Assembly (NCBI GenBank): GCA_041920215.1
Contig: JAYRSJ010000033.1
Location: forward strand, 1 to 36,630
Length of the DNA stretch: 36,630 bases
Source: JAYRSJ01 sp041920215
GTDB lineage: Bacteria > Pseudomonadota > Gammaproteobacteria > Burkholderiales > Burkholderiaceae_C
Reading direction: 5' to 3'
Shown here in pieces: positions 1 through 5,284 of the stretch. The position numbers and the translations under genes are program-made. The notes under the pieces were generated by a model. The model was not told the DNA's origin. It ran no database searches and worked only from the letters and a program-made list of their open reading frames with translations. Every line of letters starts with the position of its first letter. Positions within the stretch are counted from its first letter, which is position 1.

Positions 1-127
1 GGTCAACGGCAGCACCGGCTGGCATGCCACGTTCACGGCCGGCGATCTGTACATGCGCCAGCGTGTGGGCAGCGGTGCGTGGAGCGCCGCCATCCGCATC
101 GTCGGCGAGGCCGGCGCGCCCGGCACC
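1..127 (+). repeat. Direct repeat in tail gene, copy 1
   Basis: Bases 1-127 are identical to 361-487, and the identity may extend left of the window. The spacing of 360 bp keeps the reading frame (120 codons). The repeat encodes a module ending in a collagen-like Gly-Ala-Pro-Gly motif. Confidence 0.95.
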
Positions 128-1771
128 GCCGGCAATTTTATCGACTACGTGTTCCGCCGCGCCGCCAGCGCGCCGACCACGCCCACCGGCAGCGGAACGC
201 CTTTTGGCTGGTCTGACGCGCCGCCCACCGGCAGCGACCCGTTGTGGATGAGCACCGCCGAAAAGACCTCCGCCAATGTGCTGGTGGGTAGCTGGTCGGA
301 GCCTGTGCGGCTGGACGGCGCCGACGGTGCCCCGGGCGATGCGGTGCAGGTGGAATACTCGGTCAACGGCAGCACCGGCTGGCATGCCACGTTCACGGCC
401 GGCGATCTGTACATGCGCCAGCGTGTGGGCAGCGGTGCGTGGAGCGCCGCCATCCGCATCGTCGGCGAGGCCGGCGCGCCCGGCACCCGCACGGCCAAGG
501 TGCTGGCCTACCACTGGGCGGCAGCCGACCCCGGCCCCCGCGGTGGCCCGGCCTTTACCTACACCTGGGCCACCGGCGCCGTGTCGGCCCTGCCGGCCGG
601 CTGGACGGCCGTGCCCGACCCCACCCCCATCCCCGGCTACAAGCTCTGGGCCGCGGAGGTGACGCTGATCGACAGCACCACCGATGCCCACACCGCCGGC
701 AACTGGAGTGCGGCCACCATCAGCGTGCGCGGTACCAGCGGCTTCGATGGTGACGACGGCGTCAACGGCCAGCGCGGCACCGTGATCACCACGCGCGCCA
801 TCGCCGGCTCGGCCTGGTCCAGCGCCGAGGCCAATGCCGCCATCGCAGCCGCCACCGGCGGCGGCTTCCCCGTCAACAGCGACCAGGTGACGCTCTACAA
901 CACCGCCGCCAGCTACAGCGAGAGCCGCTTCTACAGCGCGGGCAGCTGGCTGGCCCTGAGCGCCTACATCAACGGCAACTTGCTGGTGGATGGCACGGTG
1001 CAGGCCAGCAAGGTGGTGACCAGCAGCCTGAGCGCGCTGAGTGCCAATCTGGGCACGGTGACGGCTGGCAGCATCACGGGCGTGACGTTCACGGGCGGGC
1101 TGTTCCGCACCGCGGCCTCTGGCACCCGCGTGGTCATCAATGAGGGCGCCAGCAACGACATGCGCTTCTACGACGGCGCCACCCTGCGCGCCCGGATCGG
1201 CACTGATCCAACGTACGGCAGCTATGTCACTGTCATCTCGGACGCGGGATACGCGATTCATAGCACAGCGTCCAGCGGCCATGCGGTTTATGGCGCCTCG
1301 TCGGGCGCGTCGGGCTTTGGTGGCTTCTTCACGGGGACGTCGGCTTATGGGGTGTACGCCAGCAGCAGCAGCTCCAACGGGCTGTTCGCCTACTCAAACT
1401 CAACTGCGGCCATCCGCGCATCCAGCGGCGCCGGCATAGCGGCGCTGCTGGAGGGGTCGGTGACGATCAACAGCGCCAGCGGCCTCACCCTGCAGGCCAG
1501 TGGCACCACGCGCGGGGTGCTGTACTACATCGGCAGCGCGCTCAAGCTGGAGGGCACCAGCGGCGTGCCGGTGGCCATCGCCAGCAACGGCACCGAGGTG
1601 GCTCGCTTCGGCACCGACGCCAGCACCAAGCTCAGCGGCGCCTTCGGCTGCAACAACGTCACGCCGCCGGCGCGGGCCACGGTCAGTGGCGTGGCGATCG
1701 ACGAGGCCAGCGCCATCACCCTGGTCAACCAGCTGCGCGCGGCCCTCATCAACTGCGGCATCTGTCAATGA
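2..1771 (+). CDS. Phage tail tip/fibre protein, C-terminal part (5' end outside window)
   Basis: The reading frame is open from the first base, so the N-terminus lies to the left. The product begins with collagen-like Gly-Ala-Pro-Gly stretches. A perfect 127-bp direct repeat (1-127 and 361-487) encodes the same roughly 42-residue module twice at a 120-codon period. Around 970-1015 lies a motif of the type N-G-N-L-L-V-D-G-T, common in the C-terminal part of lambda J-like host-specificity proteins. The segment after about 1130 is rich in Gly, Ser and Ala and looks like repetitive beta-structure, as in receptor-binding tips. The last 30 codons contain three Cys. The likely role is adsorption to the host surface. 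The exact class (J-like central tip or side fibre) cannot be fixed without the N-terminus. Confidence 0.85.
   Translation, partial: VNGSTGWHATFTAGDLYMRQRVGSGAWSAAIRIVGEAGAPGTAGNFIDYVFRRAASAPTTPTGSGTPFGWSDAPPTGSDPLWMSTAEKTSANVLVGSWSEPVRLDGADGAPGDAVQVEYSVNGSTGWHATFTAGDLYMRQRVGSGAWSAAIRIVGEAGAPGTRTAKVLAYHWAAADPGPRGGPAFTYTWATGAVSALPAGWTAVPDPTPIPGYKLWAAEVTLIDSTTDAHTAGNWSAATISVRGTSGFDGDDGVNGQRGTVITTRAIAGSAWSSAEANAAIAAATGGGFPVNSDQVTLYNTAASYSESRFYSAGSWLALSAYINGNLLVDGTVQASKVVTSSLSALSANLGTVTAGSITGVTFTGGLFRTAASGTRVVINEGASNDMRFYDGATLRARIGTDPTYGSYVTVISDAGYAIHSTASSGHAVYGASSGASGFGGFFTGTSAYGVYASSSSSNGLFAYSNSTAAIRASSGAGIAALLEGSVTINSASGLTLQASGTTRGVLYYIGSALKLEGTSGVPVAIASNGTEVARFGTDASTKLSGAFGCNNVTPPARATVSGVAIDEASAITLVNQLRAALINCGICQ
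361..487 (+). repeat. Direct repeat in tail gene, copy 2
   Basis: This is the second perfect copy of the 127-bp sequence at 1-127. Identity ends where the first copy continues into a different module. Lack of any silent difference points to a recent duplication or ongoing gene conversion. Confidence 0.95.
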
Positions 1772-1874
1772 GCGCAGGCCCCGCCCAGCAGCGCGCCGCG
1801 CACGTTGCTTCGACACGCCCCGCCTGGCGGGCCACCATGGTGGCCATGCCCACATAACGCCGGAGATGGTTGCC

Positions 1875-2015
1875 ATGATGCCCACCCGTTGCCTGCTCGC
1901 CCTCGCGCTTCTGTGCCTGCTGCTCGCCGCCTGCGGCGGTGGCGACCCCGAGCCCGAGGCGCCCATCGATCCGCCCACGCCGGGCTGCCAGACGCGGCCT
2001 GAGCTGTGCACCTAG
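1875..2015 (+). CDS. Small phage lipoprotein (46 aa)
   Basis: The product has a Met-Met start, an Arg at residue 5, a hydrophobic core and a clear lipobox Leu-Leu-Ala-Ala-Cys with the lipidated Cys at residue 20. The mature peptide is only 27 residues: Gly-rich, then acidic and Pro-rich, with two further Cys near the end that could form a disulfide. The residue after Cys is Gly, so sorting to the outer membrane is expected. GGAG at 1862-1865 is well spaced for the start at 1875; an in-frame ATG at 1866 is less likely. The gene lies about 100 bp after the tail gene, a place where some phages (Cor of lambdoid phages, Llp of T5) keep small receptor-masking lipoproteins. That role is only an inference from size and position. 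Confidence 0.7.
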   Translation: MMPTRCLLALALLCLLLAACGGGDPEPEAPIDPPTPGCQTRPELCT

Positions 2016-2118
2016 CGGCAACCGCGCCACGACGGCGGCGCCGCCACTTTTTGCCCTAGTTCTGGCGGGGCACGCTGGCATCGTGCGGCCCACGAACCGC
2101 ACCTGCCGCCGCACGCCC

Positions 2119-2331
2119 ATGCCAGACCACCGCACCGAGATCCCCCAGGCCGTCCAGGCCGTGCCCAGCCTCGGCGCCATCGCGCTGTTCCTGGCCGAAA
2201 AAGACGTGCAGTGGTGGGCGGCCGTGCTGGGCCTGGTGTTCATCGGCCTGCAGATCCTCTATGTGGCCTGGAGGTGGCGCCGCGACATTCGGCGCGAGCG
2301 CGAGCGCGTGGGGCTCACCGACGATGAGTAG
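2119..2331 (+). CDS. Putative phage holin (70 aa)
   Basis: The product is a small protein with a polar N-terminus, one clear membrane segment at about residues 35-55 (Trp-Trp-Ala-Ala-Val-Leu-Gly-Leu and onward) and a highly charged Arg/Glu tail. It lies directly before the endolysin gene, whose ATG overlaps its last 8 bases (GATGAGTAG). Size, topology and position fit a holin or pinholin, which would permeabilise or depolarise the inner membrane at lysis. No strong ribosome binding site precedes the ATG at 2119. The function is assigned mainly from context. Confidence 0.65.
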   Translation: MPDHRTEIPQAVQAVPSLGAIALFLAEKDVQWWAAVLGLVFIGLQILYVAWRWRRDIRRERERVGLTDDE

Positions 2332-2857
2332 CGGCAGCGCCAAGGCCCGCATCCTCATCGGTGCGCTCAGCCTCAGCGCCGCCGGGCTGGTGGCGGTGCT
2401 CAATCGCGAAGATATCAAGACCGAGGCCTATGCCGACCCCGTGCACGGTTGGGCTGTGCCCACCATCGGCGCCGGCAGCACGCAGGGCGTCAAGCGTGGC
2501 GACACGATCACGCCGCTGGCCGCCGTGCAGCGGGCGCAGCGCGAGCTGCAGCACTTCGAGGGCCGGCTCAAGGCCTGCATGGAAGGGGTGGCGCTGCACC
2601 AGCACGAGTACGACGCTTTCCTGCGCCTGGCCCACAACATCGGCCCGCAGGCCTTTTGCGCCAGCACCGTGGCCCGCCGTGCGCGGGCAGGCGACTACGC
2701 GGGCGCCTGCGAAGCCATCCTGCTATTCGACCGCGCCGGGCCGGTCGCCAGGCCGCAAGACCGCTGCAGCCACCCGGCCAACCGCAGCTGCCGCGGCCTC
2801 TGGGCCGACCGACTCGCCACCCGTGCCCAGTGCCTGGGCCACCAGACCGCCCCCTGA
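2324..2857 (+). CDS. Phage endolysin, GH24 lysozyme with N-terminal signal anchor
   Basis: The product is a 177-aa muramidase expected to cut the glycan strands of peptidoglycan at lysis. The GH24 catalytic pattern is visible: Glu29, then Asp38 nine residues on, then Thr47 in Pro-Thr-Ile-Gly-Ala-Gly, matching the E/D/T triad of T4-type lysozymes. Residues 9-26 form a weakly hydrophobic Ala/Gly/Ser-rich segment typical of SAR (signal-anchor-release) endolysins, which reach the periplasm through Sec and are freed when a pinholin collapses the membrane potential. The middle part has the family's H-x-x-E-x-D-A-F and L-A-x-N-I-G motifs. Several Cys in the C-terminal half may form disulfides. The start at 2324 overlaps the upstream holin-like gene by 8 bases. 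Confidence 0.9.
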   Translation: MSSGSAKARILIGALSLSAAGLVAVLNREDIKTEAYADPVHGWAVPTIGAGSTQGVKRGDTITPLAAVQRAQRELQHFEGRLKACMEGVALHQHEYDAFLRLAHNIGPQAFCASTVARRARAGDYAGACEAILLFDRAGPVARPQDRCSHPANRSCRGLWADRLATRAQCLGHQTAP

Positions 2858-2882
2858 CCCACCCCAGCCAAGGAGACCCGCC

Positions 2883-3227
2883 ATGCTGCTCGCCCCCGAC
2901 AAGATCACCCACCTCAAAGGCGGCCTGCTGGCCCTGCTGGGTGCCGCCGTGCTGGCGCTGCTGGGCCTGGTAGCCCTCGGCCTGCACCCGCTCACCGTGG
3001 CCCTGGCCGTGGCCGGCGCCGCAGCCGGTGCCGCTGTCGAGGCCGCGCAGCACGCCCTCAACCGCGCCGCCCAGTCCCAGGGCCTGCCGCCGCCGCACGA
3101 GGTCAGCCTGGCCGATCTGGTGGCCAGCGCCGCGCCCTGCTGGCTGGCCGCGCTGGCTGTGGAGTGGCTCAGCAGGGCAGGGCTGCTGGAGGTGCTGATG
3201 ATGCTGCTGCAGCCGCCGGTGGCGTGA
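2883..3227 (+). CDS. Small membrane protein of the lysis cassette, YfiM-like pattern (114 aa)
   Basis: AAGGAG at 2870-2875 sets the start at 2883. The product begins with Asp6-Lys7-x-x-His10, followed by two hydrophobic stretches (about residues 12-33 and 37-52), a Gly-Ala-Ala-Val-Glu motif and a third hydrophobic region near the end that starts after Leu-Ala-Asp-Leu. The D-K-x-x-H / G-A-x-x-E / D-L-x-A layout resembles YfiM/DUF2279-like and VanZ-like small membrane proteins found in phage lysis regions. Its stop overlaps the Rz start (TGATG). It may be a second holin-like protein or an accessory lysis factor. No specific function can be read from the sequence. Confidence 0.65.
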   Translation: MLLAPDKITHLKGGLLALLGAAVLALLGLVALGLHPLTVALAVAGAAAGAAVEAAQHALNRAAQSQGLPPPHEVSLADLVASAAPCWLAALAVEWLSRAGLLEVLMMLLQPPVA

Positions 3228-3715
3228 TGACCGTGCTGTCCCTGCGCCTGGCTCTGGCTGCCCTGGCCCTGGCCCTGCTGCTGGCCGGCTGGCAGTGGCA
3301 CCGCGCTGGCCAGGCCCGCAGCGAGCTGGCCGCCTACCGCGCCGCGGTGGCCCAGCAGGTTCGCGAGGCCGAGATGGCGACGCGGGCCGAAGAGCAGCGG
3401 CGCACCCTCAAGATCCAGGAAGCCCAAGATGCCGAACACCTCGCCCGCAAATCCGCTGAGGCTGACGCTCGCCGCGCTCGCACTGCTGCTGAGCGCCTGC
3501 GCGACCACGCCGCCCAGCTCGCCGCCCGTTGCAGCCCCGGCAATCCCGCCCCTGCCGCAAGCAGCCCGGCAGCCAGCGCCCCCGGCGATCTGCTCGCCGA
3601 CATGCAGCGCCGGATTGACGACGCTGCGGGAAGCCTTGCTGAGTACGCCGATCAGGCTCGGATCGCCGGCCAGCTCTGCGAGCGCGCCCACGACGCGCTG
3701 ACGCTGGGGCGCTGA
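3227..3715 (+). CDS. Inner-membrane spanin subunit (Rz-like)
   Basis: The product is 162 aa with a short N-terminal membrane anchor (about residues 4-21, very Leu/Ala-rich). A long charged helical region rich in Ala, Glu, Arg and Gln follows and is likely coiled coil. This is the i-spanin architecture: anchored in the inner membrane, spanning the periplasm, and pairing with Rz1 to fuse inner and outer membranes as the last step of lysis. The start at 3227 overlaps the preceding stop in TGATG. A complete lipoprotein frame (Rz1) lies inside it in the +1 frame, which strongly supports the call. Confidence 0.88.
   Translation: MTVLSLRLALAALALALLLAGWQWHRAGQARSELAAYRAAVAQQVREAEMATRAEEQRRTLKIQEAQDAEHLARKSAEADARRARTAAERLRDHAAQLAARCSPGNPAPAASSPAASAPGDLLADMQRRIDDAAGSLAEYADQARIAGQLCERAHDALTLGR
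3429..3701 (+). CDS. Outer-membrane spanin lipoprotein (Rz1-like), nested in Rz
   Basis: The product is 90 aa, read entirely within the Rz gene in the +1 frame. A signal sequence of about 23 residues ends in the lipobox Leu-Leu-Ser-Ala-Cys with Cys24. The mature part opens with Thr-Thr-Pro-Pro and is very Pro/Ala-rich (Pro-Pro-Leu-Pro-Gln, Pro-Ala-Pro-Pro), as in o-spanins. Lipidation at Cys24 would tether it to the outer membrane so that it can bind the Rz coiled coil. It is unusually long for Rz1 (lambda's is about 60 aa). The tail after about residue 60 may simply be forced by the overlapping Rz frame. Confidence 0.85.
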   Translation: MPNTSPANPLRLTLAALALLLSACATTPPSSPPVAAPAIPPLPQAARQPAPPAICSPTCSAGLTTLREALLSTPIRLGSPASSASAPTTR

Positions 3716-3729
3716 GCTGGGCGCTGGCC

Positions 3730-3963
3730 ATGCGCTCCAACTGCATCCTCTGGGCCTACGCCCTGCGCCGCCGCCGGCGGGCCAAAGGCAAGCAAGGCGA
3801 GGTGTACTGGCGCATCAGCCGCTGGGGCTGCTTCCCGCATGCACTCTACGGCGAGACTGTCAACGGCCGGTTGCGCCTGGTGAGCTACAAGCCGCTGCAG
3901 CCGCGGCATAAGATCCTGCCGCCGCCGGTCTTCAGGGGCGCGAGTCGCTGGGGTGATCTGTAG
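3730..3963 (+). CDS. Unknown small basic phage protein (77 aa)
   Basis: The product follows Rz/Rz1 by 14 bp on the same strand. It has an Arg-rich block (R-R-R-R-R at about residues 13-17), several aromatic residues, a G-C-F-P-H segment, and a C-terminal part with P-P-P-V-F-R-G ending in R-W-G-D-L. The composition and ordered look suggest a real conserved phage protein rather than a chance frame. No domain is recognised. No good ribosome binding site precedes the ATG, so translation may be coupled to the upstream gene. Confidence 0.55.
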   Translation: MRSNCILWAYALRRRRRAKGKQGEVYWRISRWGCFPHALYGETVNGRLRLVSYKPLQPRHKILPPPVFRGASRWGDL

Positions 3964-3993
3964 GGCCGGGGAGATGGTGCGTGGCCCCACTGG

Positions 3994-4015
3994 GAGGGGC
4001 CCCGAAGGGCCCCTC
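3994..4015 (-). terminator. Hairpin with UUCG loop after the minus-strand 46-aa gene
   Basis: A perfect 9-bp stem (3994-4002 with 4007-4015) closes a 4-base loop. Read on the minus strand the loop is TTCG closed by C-G, the very stable cUUCGg tetraloop common in terminators. It begins 3 bases after the minus-strand gene's stop. There is no T tract on either strand, so it may be a processing or stability hairpin rather than a full intrinsic terminator. Confidence 0.5.
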
Positions 4016-4017
4016 GT

Positions 4018-4158
4018 TCAGCGCTTCTTCGGCGCCGGGGTTGGGCCGCGGCGCTCAGCCACCGTCGTGGACGGGTGCTGATCCGCATAGCGCTTGGTCA
4101 CAAAGTGACCCGTCTTGGCGCTGCGATAGTTCTTCGGGGTCGTTGGCTTGGTAGCCAT
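4018..4158 (-). CDS. Small conserved basic protein of mobile elements (46 aa), unknown function
   Basis: Reading the minus strand from the ATG at 4158 gives 46 codons and a TGA. The product starts M-A-T-K-P-T-T-P-K-N-Y-R-S-A, continues T-G-H-F-V-T-K-R-Y-A-D and H-P-S-T-T-V-A-E-R, and ends in K-K-R. It resembles a family of tiny proteins in phages and genomes (pattern K-x-x-R-x-A-x-T-G-x-F-V-T-K-x-Y-A-x-x-H-P-x-T-T-V-x-E) that is widely annotated only as hypothetical. An AAAGG motif lies about 8 bases before the start. The gene runs opposite to the lysis cassette, like a lysogenically expressed accessory gene. Its function is unknown. Confidence 0.7.
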   Translation of the reverse strand: MATKPTTPKNYRSAKTGHFVTKRYADQHPSTTVAERRGPTPAPKKR

Positions 4159-4267
4159 AGAGGCCTTTCTGCCGCATCCTGGCGGCTCGATACTTTCCCC
4201 AGGCAGAACAGGCGAACCATCGACTAAGATTCAATTGCGAAGTCGGTCTTAGTTTCTGAGTCCGCGG

Positions 4268-4304
4268 GCCCCGGGGGGAAACTTCCGGGGCTTTTCTGTT
4301 TTCT
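4268..4304 (+). terminator. Intrinsic terminator on the plus strand
   Basis: A GC stem pairs 4268-4274 (GCCCCGG) with 4285-4291 (CCGGGGC) and is followed at once by TTTTCTGTTTT. The hairpin-plus-T-tract form is typical. No plus-strand gene ends just upstream, so it may end a lysis-operon readthrough transcript or a small RNA starting near 4200. Confidence 0.7.
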
Positions 4305-4519
4305 AGACAGGACTTTTCCCTGTCCGGTGACACTATATCTGGGGGGGGTGATGCTGATTCAATCACTACCCATAGCGTGCGAACCCGGTTGATCTAGCGC
4401 TCAAAAAACGCTACTGGGGCCGCTGTCGCATCGTCTTTGCTCAAGTCTACGGGCCGGATCGAGCCCTTTCCAGCTATCAACGCGAGGGCATAGACATTGG
4501 TGAGCCGGGGCGATCACCT

Positions 4520-4537
4520 CGCCAGCTGCAGCTGGCG
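4520..4537. repeat. Perfect 18-bp palindrome
   Basis: CGCCAGCTG is followed directly by its reverse complement CAGCTGGCG, with no spacer. It lies 71 bp past the 3' end of the minus-strand gene 4609-4938. It could be a dimeric protein site or a cruciform/hairpin 3' end. The role is unknown. Confidence 0.6.
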
Positions 4538-4608
4538 TGTGTCCGGCGCGCACGAGGGCAGGCCCTGGGCCCCGGCTCAGGCAGAGCCTAGGACATGGTG
4601 ACGGCAAG

Positions 4609-4938
4609 TCAAGGATGTGGCTGCGCGGGCGCAACAAGCTTGCAGGCCCAGGCCTGGCGGTGCGGCGTCGTGTGCCCAGGCTCGCCAGTGGACTGCATGC
4701 CTACGACTACCAGGCCGCGCTCATCCAGTTTGATCACCTGTGCGTCATTGAGCGGCGGCAACAGATCGGGGCCGCCCGGCAGGTAGCCCGACCGAAAACG
4801 CGCCGAGATCACCTTGCGCGGCGGATCGCCGGCCAGCGTCCAGCGCTCGATGATGAGCACCCCTTGCTGCGCGGGCGGCAGCTTATCGCGGGCCAGCTTG
4901 CGGCCGGCCTGGCGCAGTTGGATCAGCTCGATGTGCAT
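4609..4938 (-). CDS. Unknown phage-type accessory protein (109 aa)
   Basis: The frame on the minus strand is open further upstream, but protein-like sequence begins at the ATG at 4938 (M-H-I-E-L-I-Q-L-R-Q-A-G-R-K-L). The body contains P-P-A-Q-Q-G-V-L-I-I-E-R, R-F-R-S-G-Y-L-P-G-G-P-D and L-L-P-P-L-N-D-A-Q-V. This balanced, structured composition differs from the Arg/Pro/Ala-rich shadow frames nearby. It is probably cytosolic, with no signal or membrane segment. It lies between the lysis genes and the attachment site, facing inward, where phages keep accessory (moron) genes. No function is recognised. The ribosome binding site is weak. Confidence 0.6.
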   Translation of the reverse strand: MHIELIQLRQAGRKLARDKLPPAQQGVLIIERWTLAGDPPRKVISARFRSGYLPGGPDLLPPLNDAQVIKLDERGLVVVGMQSTGEPGHTTPHRQAWACKLVAPAQPHP

Positions 4939-5021
4939 GGCCGGATCGTCGCATCTTGTTGGCTCATCAGGTGAGCCACCGGCCTCTAACGGCCAGCCCG
5001 CAGCCCGCATGTTCGCAGGGG

Positions 5022-5027
5022 TATACT
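5022..5027 (+). promoter_or_regulatory. Possible -10 element before the tRNA fragment and tRNA-Arg
   Basis: TATACT matches the -10 consensus at five of six positions and is one of few AT-rich spots here. No convincing -35 is seen 16-18 bp upstream. If real, it could supply a promoter for tRNA-Arg, which the prophage has separated from its original upstream tRNA. Confidence 0.25.
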
Positions 5028-5088
5028 GCGCGCCGTCGGTTAGAGGAAGTAGGGCTCGTCGCCGATGGTTGCTGGATTTTTGCGCCGC

Positions 5089-5133
5089 TTTGGGAGCAGA
5101 GGGTCGCGAGTTCGAATCCCGCCACCCCGACCA
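5089..5133 (+). other. Prophage attR: 3' fragment of tRNA-Pro(UGG)
   Basis: From the anticodon loop (TTTGGGA at 5089-5095) to CCA at 5131-5133 the sequence reads as the 3' part of a bacterial tRNA-Pro(UGG): variable region, T arm around GTTCGAATC, and acceptor 3' strand CACCCCG followed by A and CCA. The expected 5' acceptor strand CGGGGTG, the D arm and the 5' anticodon stem are absent upstream, so this copy cannot fold as a tRNA. This is the normal scar of phage integration into a tRNA gene. The reconstituted gene should sit at the left end of the prophage, outside the window. Confidence 0.85.
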
Positions 5134-5170
5134 TGGAGCTTCTTTCTTCAACGGCGTCCTGCCGACCCTG

Positions 5171-5247
5171 CTGCCCGTAGCTCAACTGGATAGAGCAGCT
5201 GCCTTCTAAGCAGCAGGTCGGGGGTTCGAGTCCCTCCGGGCAGGCCA
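5171..5247 (+). tRNA. tRNA-Arg (anticodon TCT)
   Basis: A full 77-nt cloverleaf is visible. Acceptor CTGCCCG pairs with CGGGCAG, and T8-A9 precede a D stem beginning GCTC. Anticodon stem GCTGC/GCAGC holds the loop CTTCTAA (anticodon TCT). The T arm contains GTTCGAGTC, and the encoded CCA ends at 5247. It lies 37 bp after the tRNA-Pro fragment, suggesting that the two tRNAs were originally one transcript. Confidence 0.97.
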
Positions 5248-5284
5248 AGATCGCTCCGCGCGCCTCTTTCTACCGCCTTGGCTC

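Larger units (their letters stand above)
4159..4608. other. 450-bp region without a confident gene, rich in hairpins
   Basis: The region holds the leader of the minus-strand 46-aa gene. It also has a 7-bp inverted repeat (4223-4229 and 4247-4253), an intrinsic terminator on the plus strand (4268-4304), a small hairpin (4306-4324), a run of eight G at 4341-4348, and a perfect 18-bp palindrome (4520-4537). An open minus-strand frame between stops at 4397-4513 has protein-like content but no start codon; it may be a gene remnant. Confidence 0.5.
1..5133 (+). mobile_element. Right end of an integrated prophage (tail tip to attR)
   Basis: The segment carries a tail tip/fibre gene, then a lysis cassette (holin-like protein, GH24 endolysin, Rz with nested Rz1), then small accessory genes. 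It stops at a 3' fragment of a tRNA-Pro gene ending in CCA at 5131-5133. That order is the classic late end of a tailed-phage genome integrated at a tRNA. The left end, integrase, head genes and the intact tRNA-Pro lie outside the window. Beyond 5133 the genes are ordinary chromosomal ones. The prophage assignment is strong; whether the phage is active cannot be judged from this part. Confidence 0.9.

Noticed and set aside
4055..4366. 103-codon minus-strand frame over the hairpin region
   Set aside because: It overlaps the better 46-aa gene in another frame and runs through the terminator and G tract. Its product looks random.
5040..5133. A complete tRNA-Pro gene at attR
   Set aside because: The 5' acceptor strand, D arm and 5' anticodon stem are missing. 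Only the 3' part matches.
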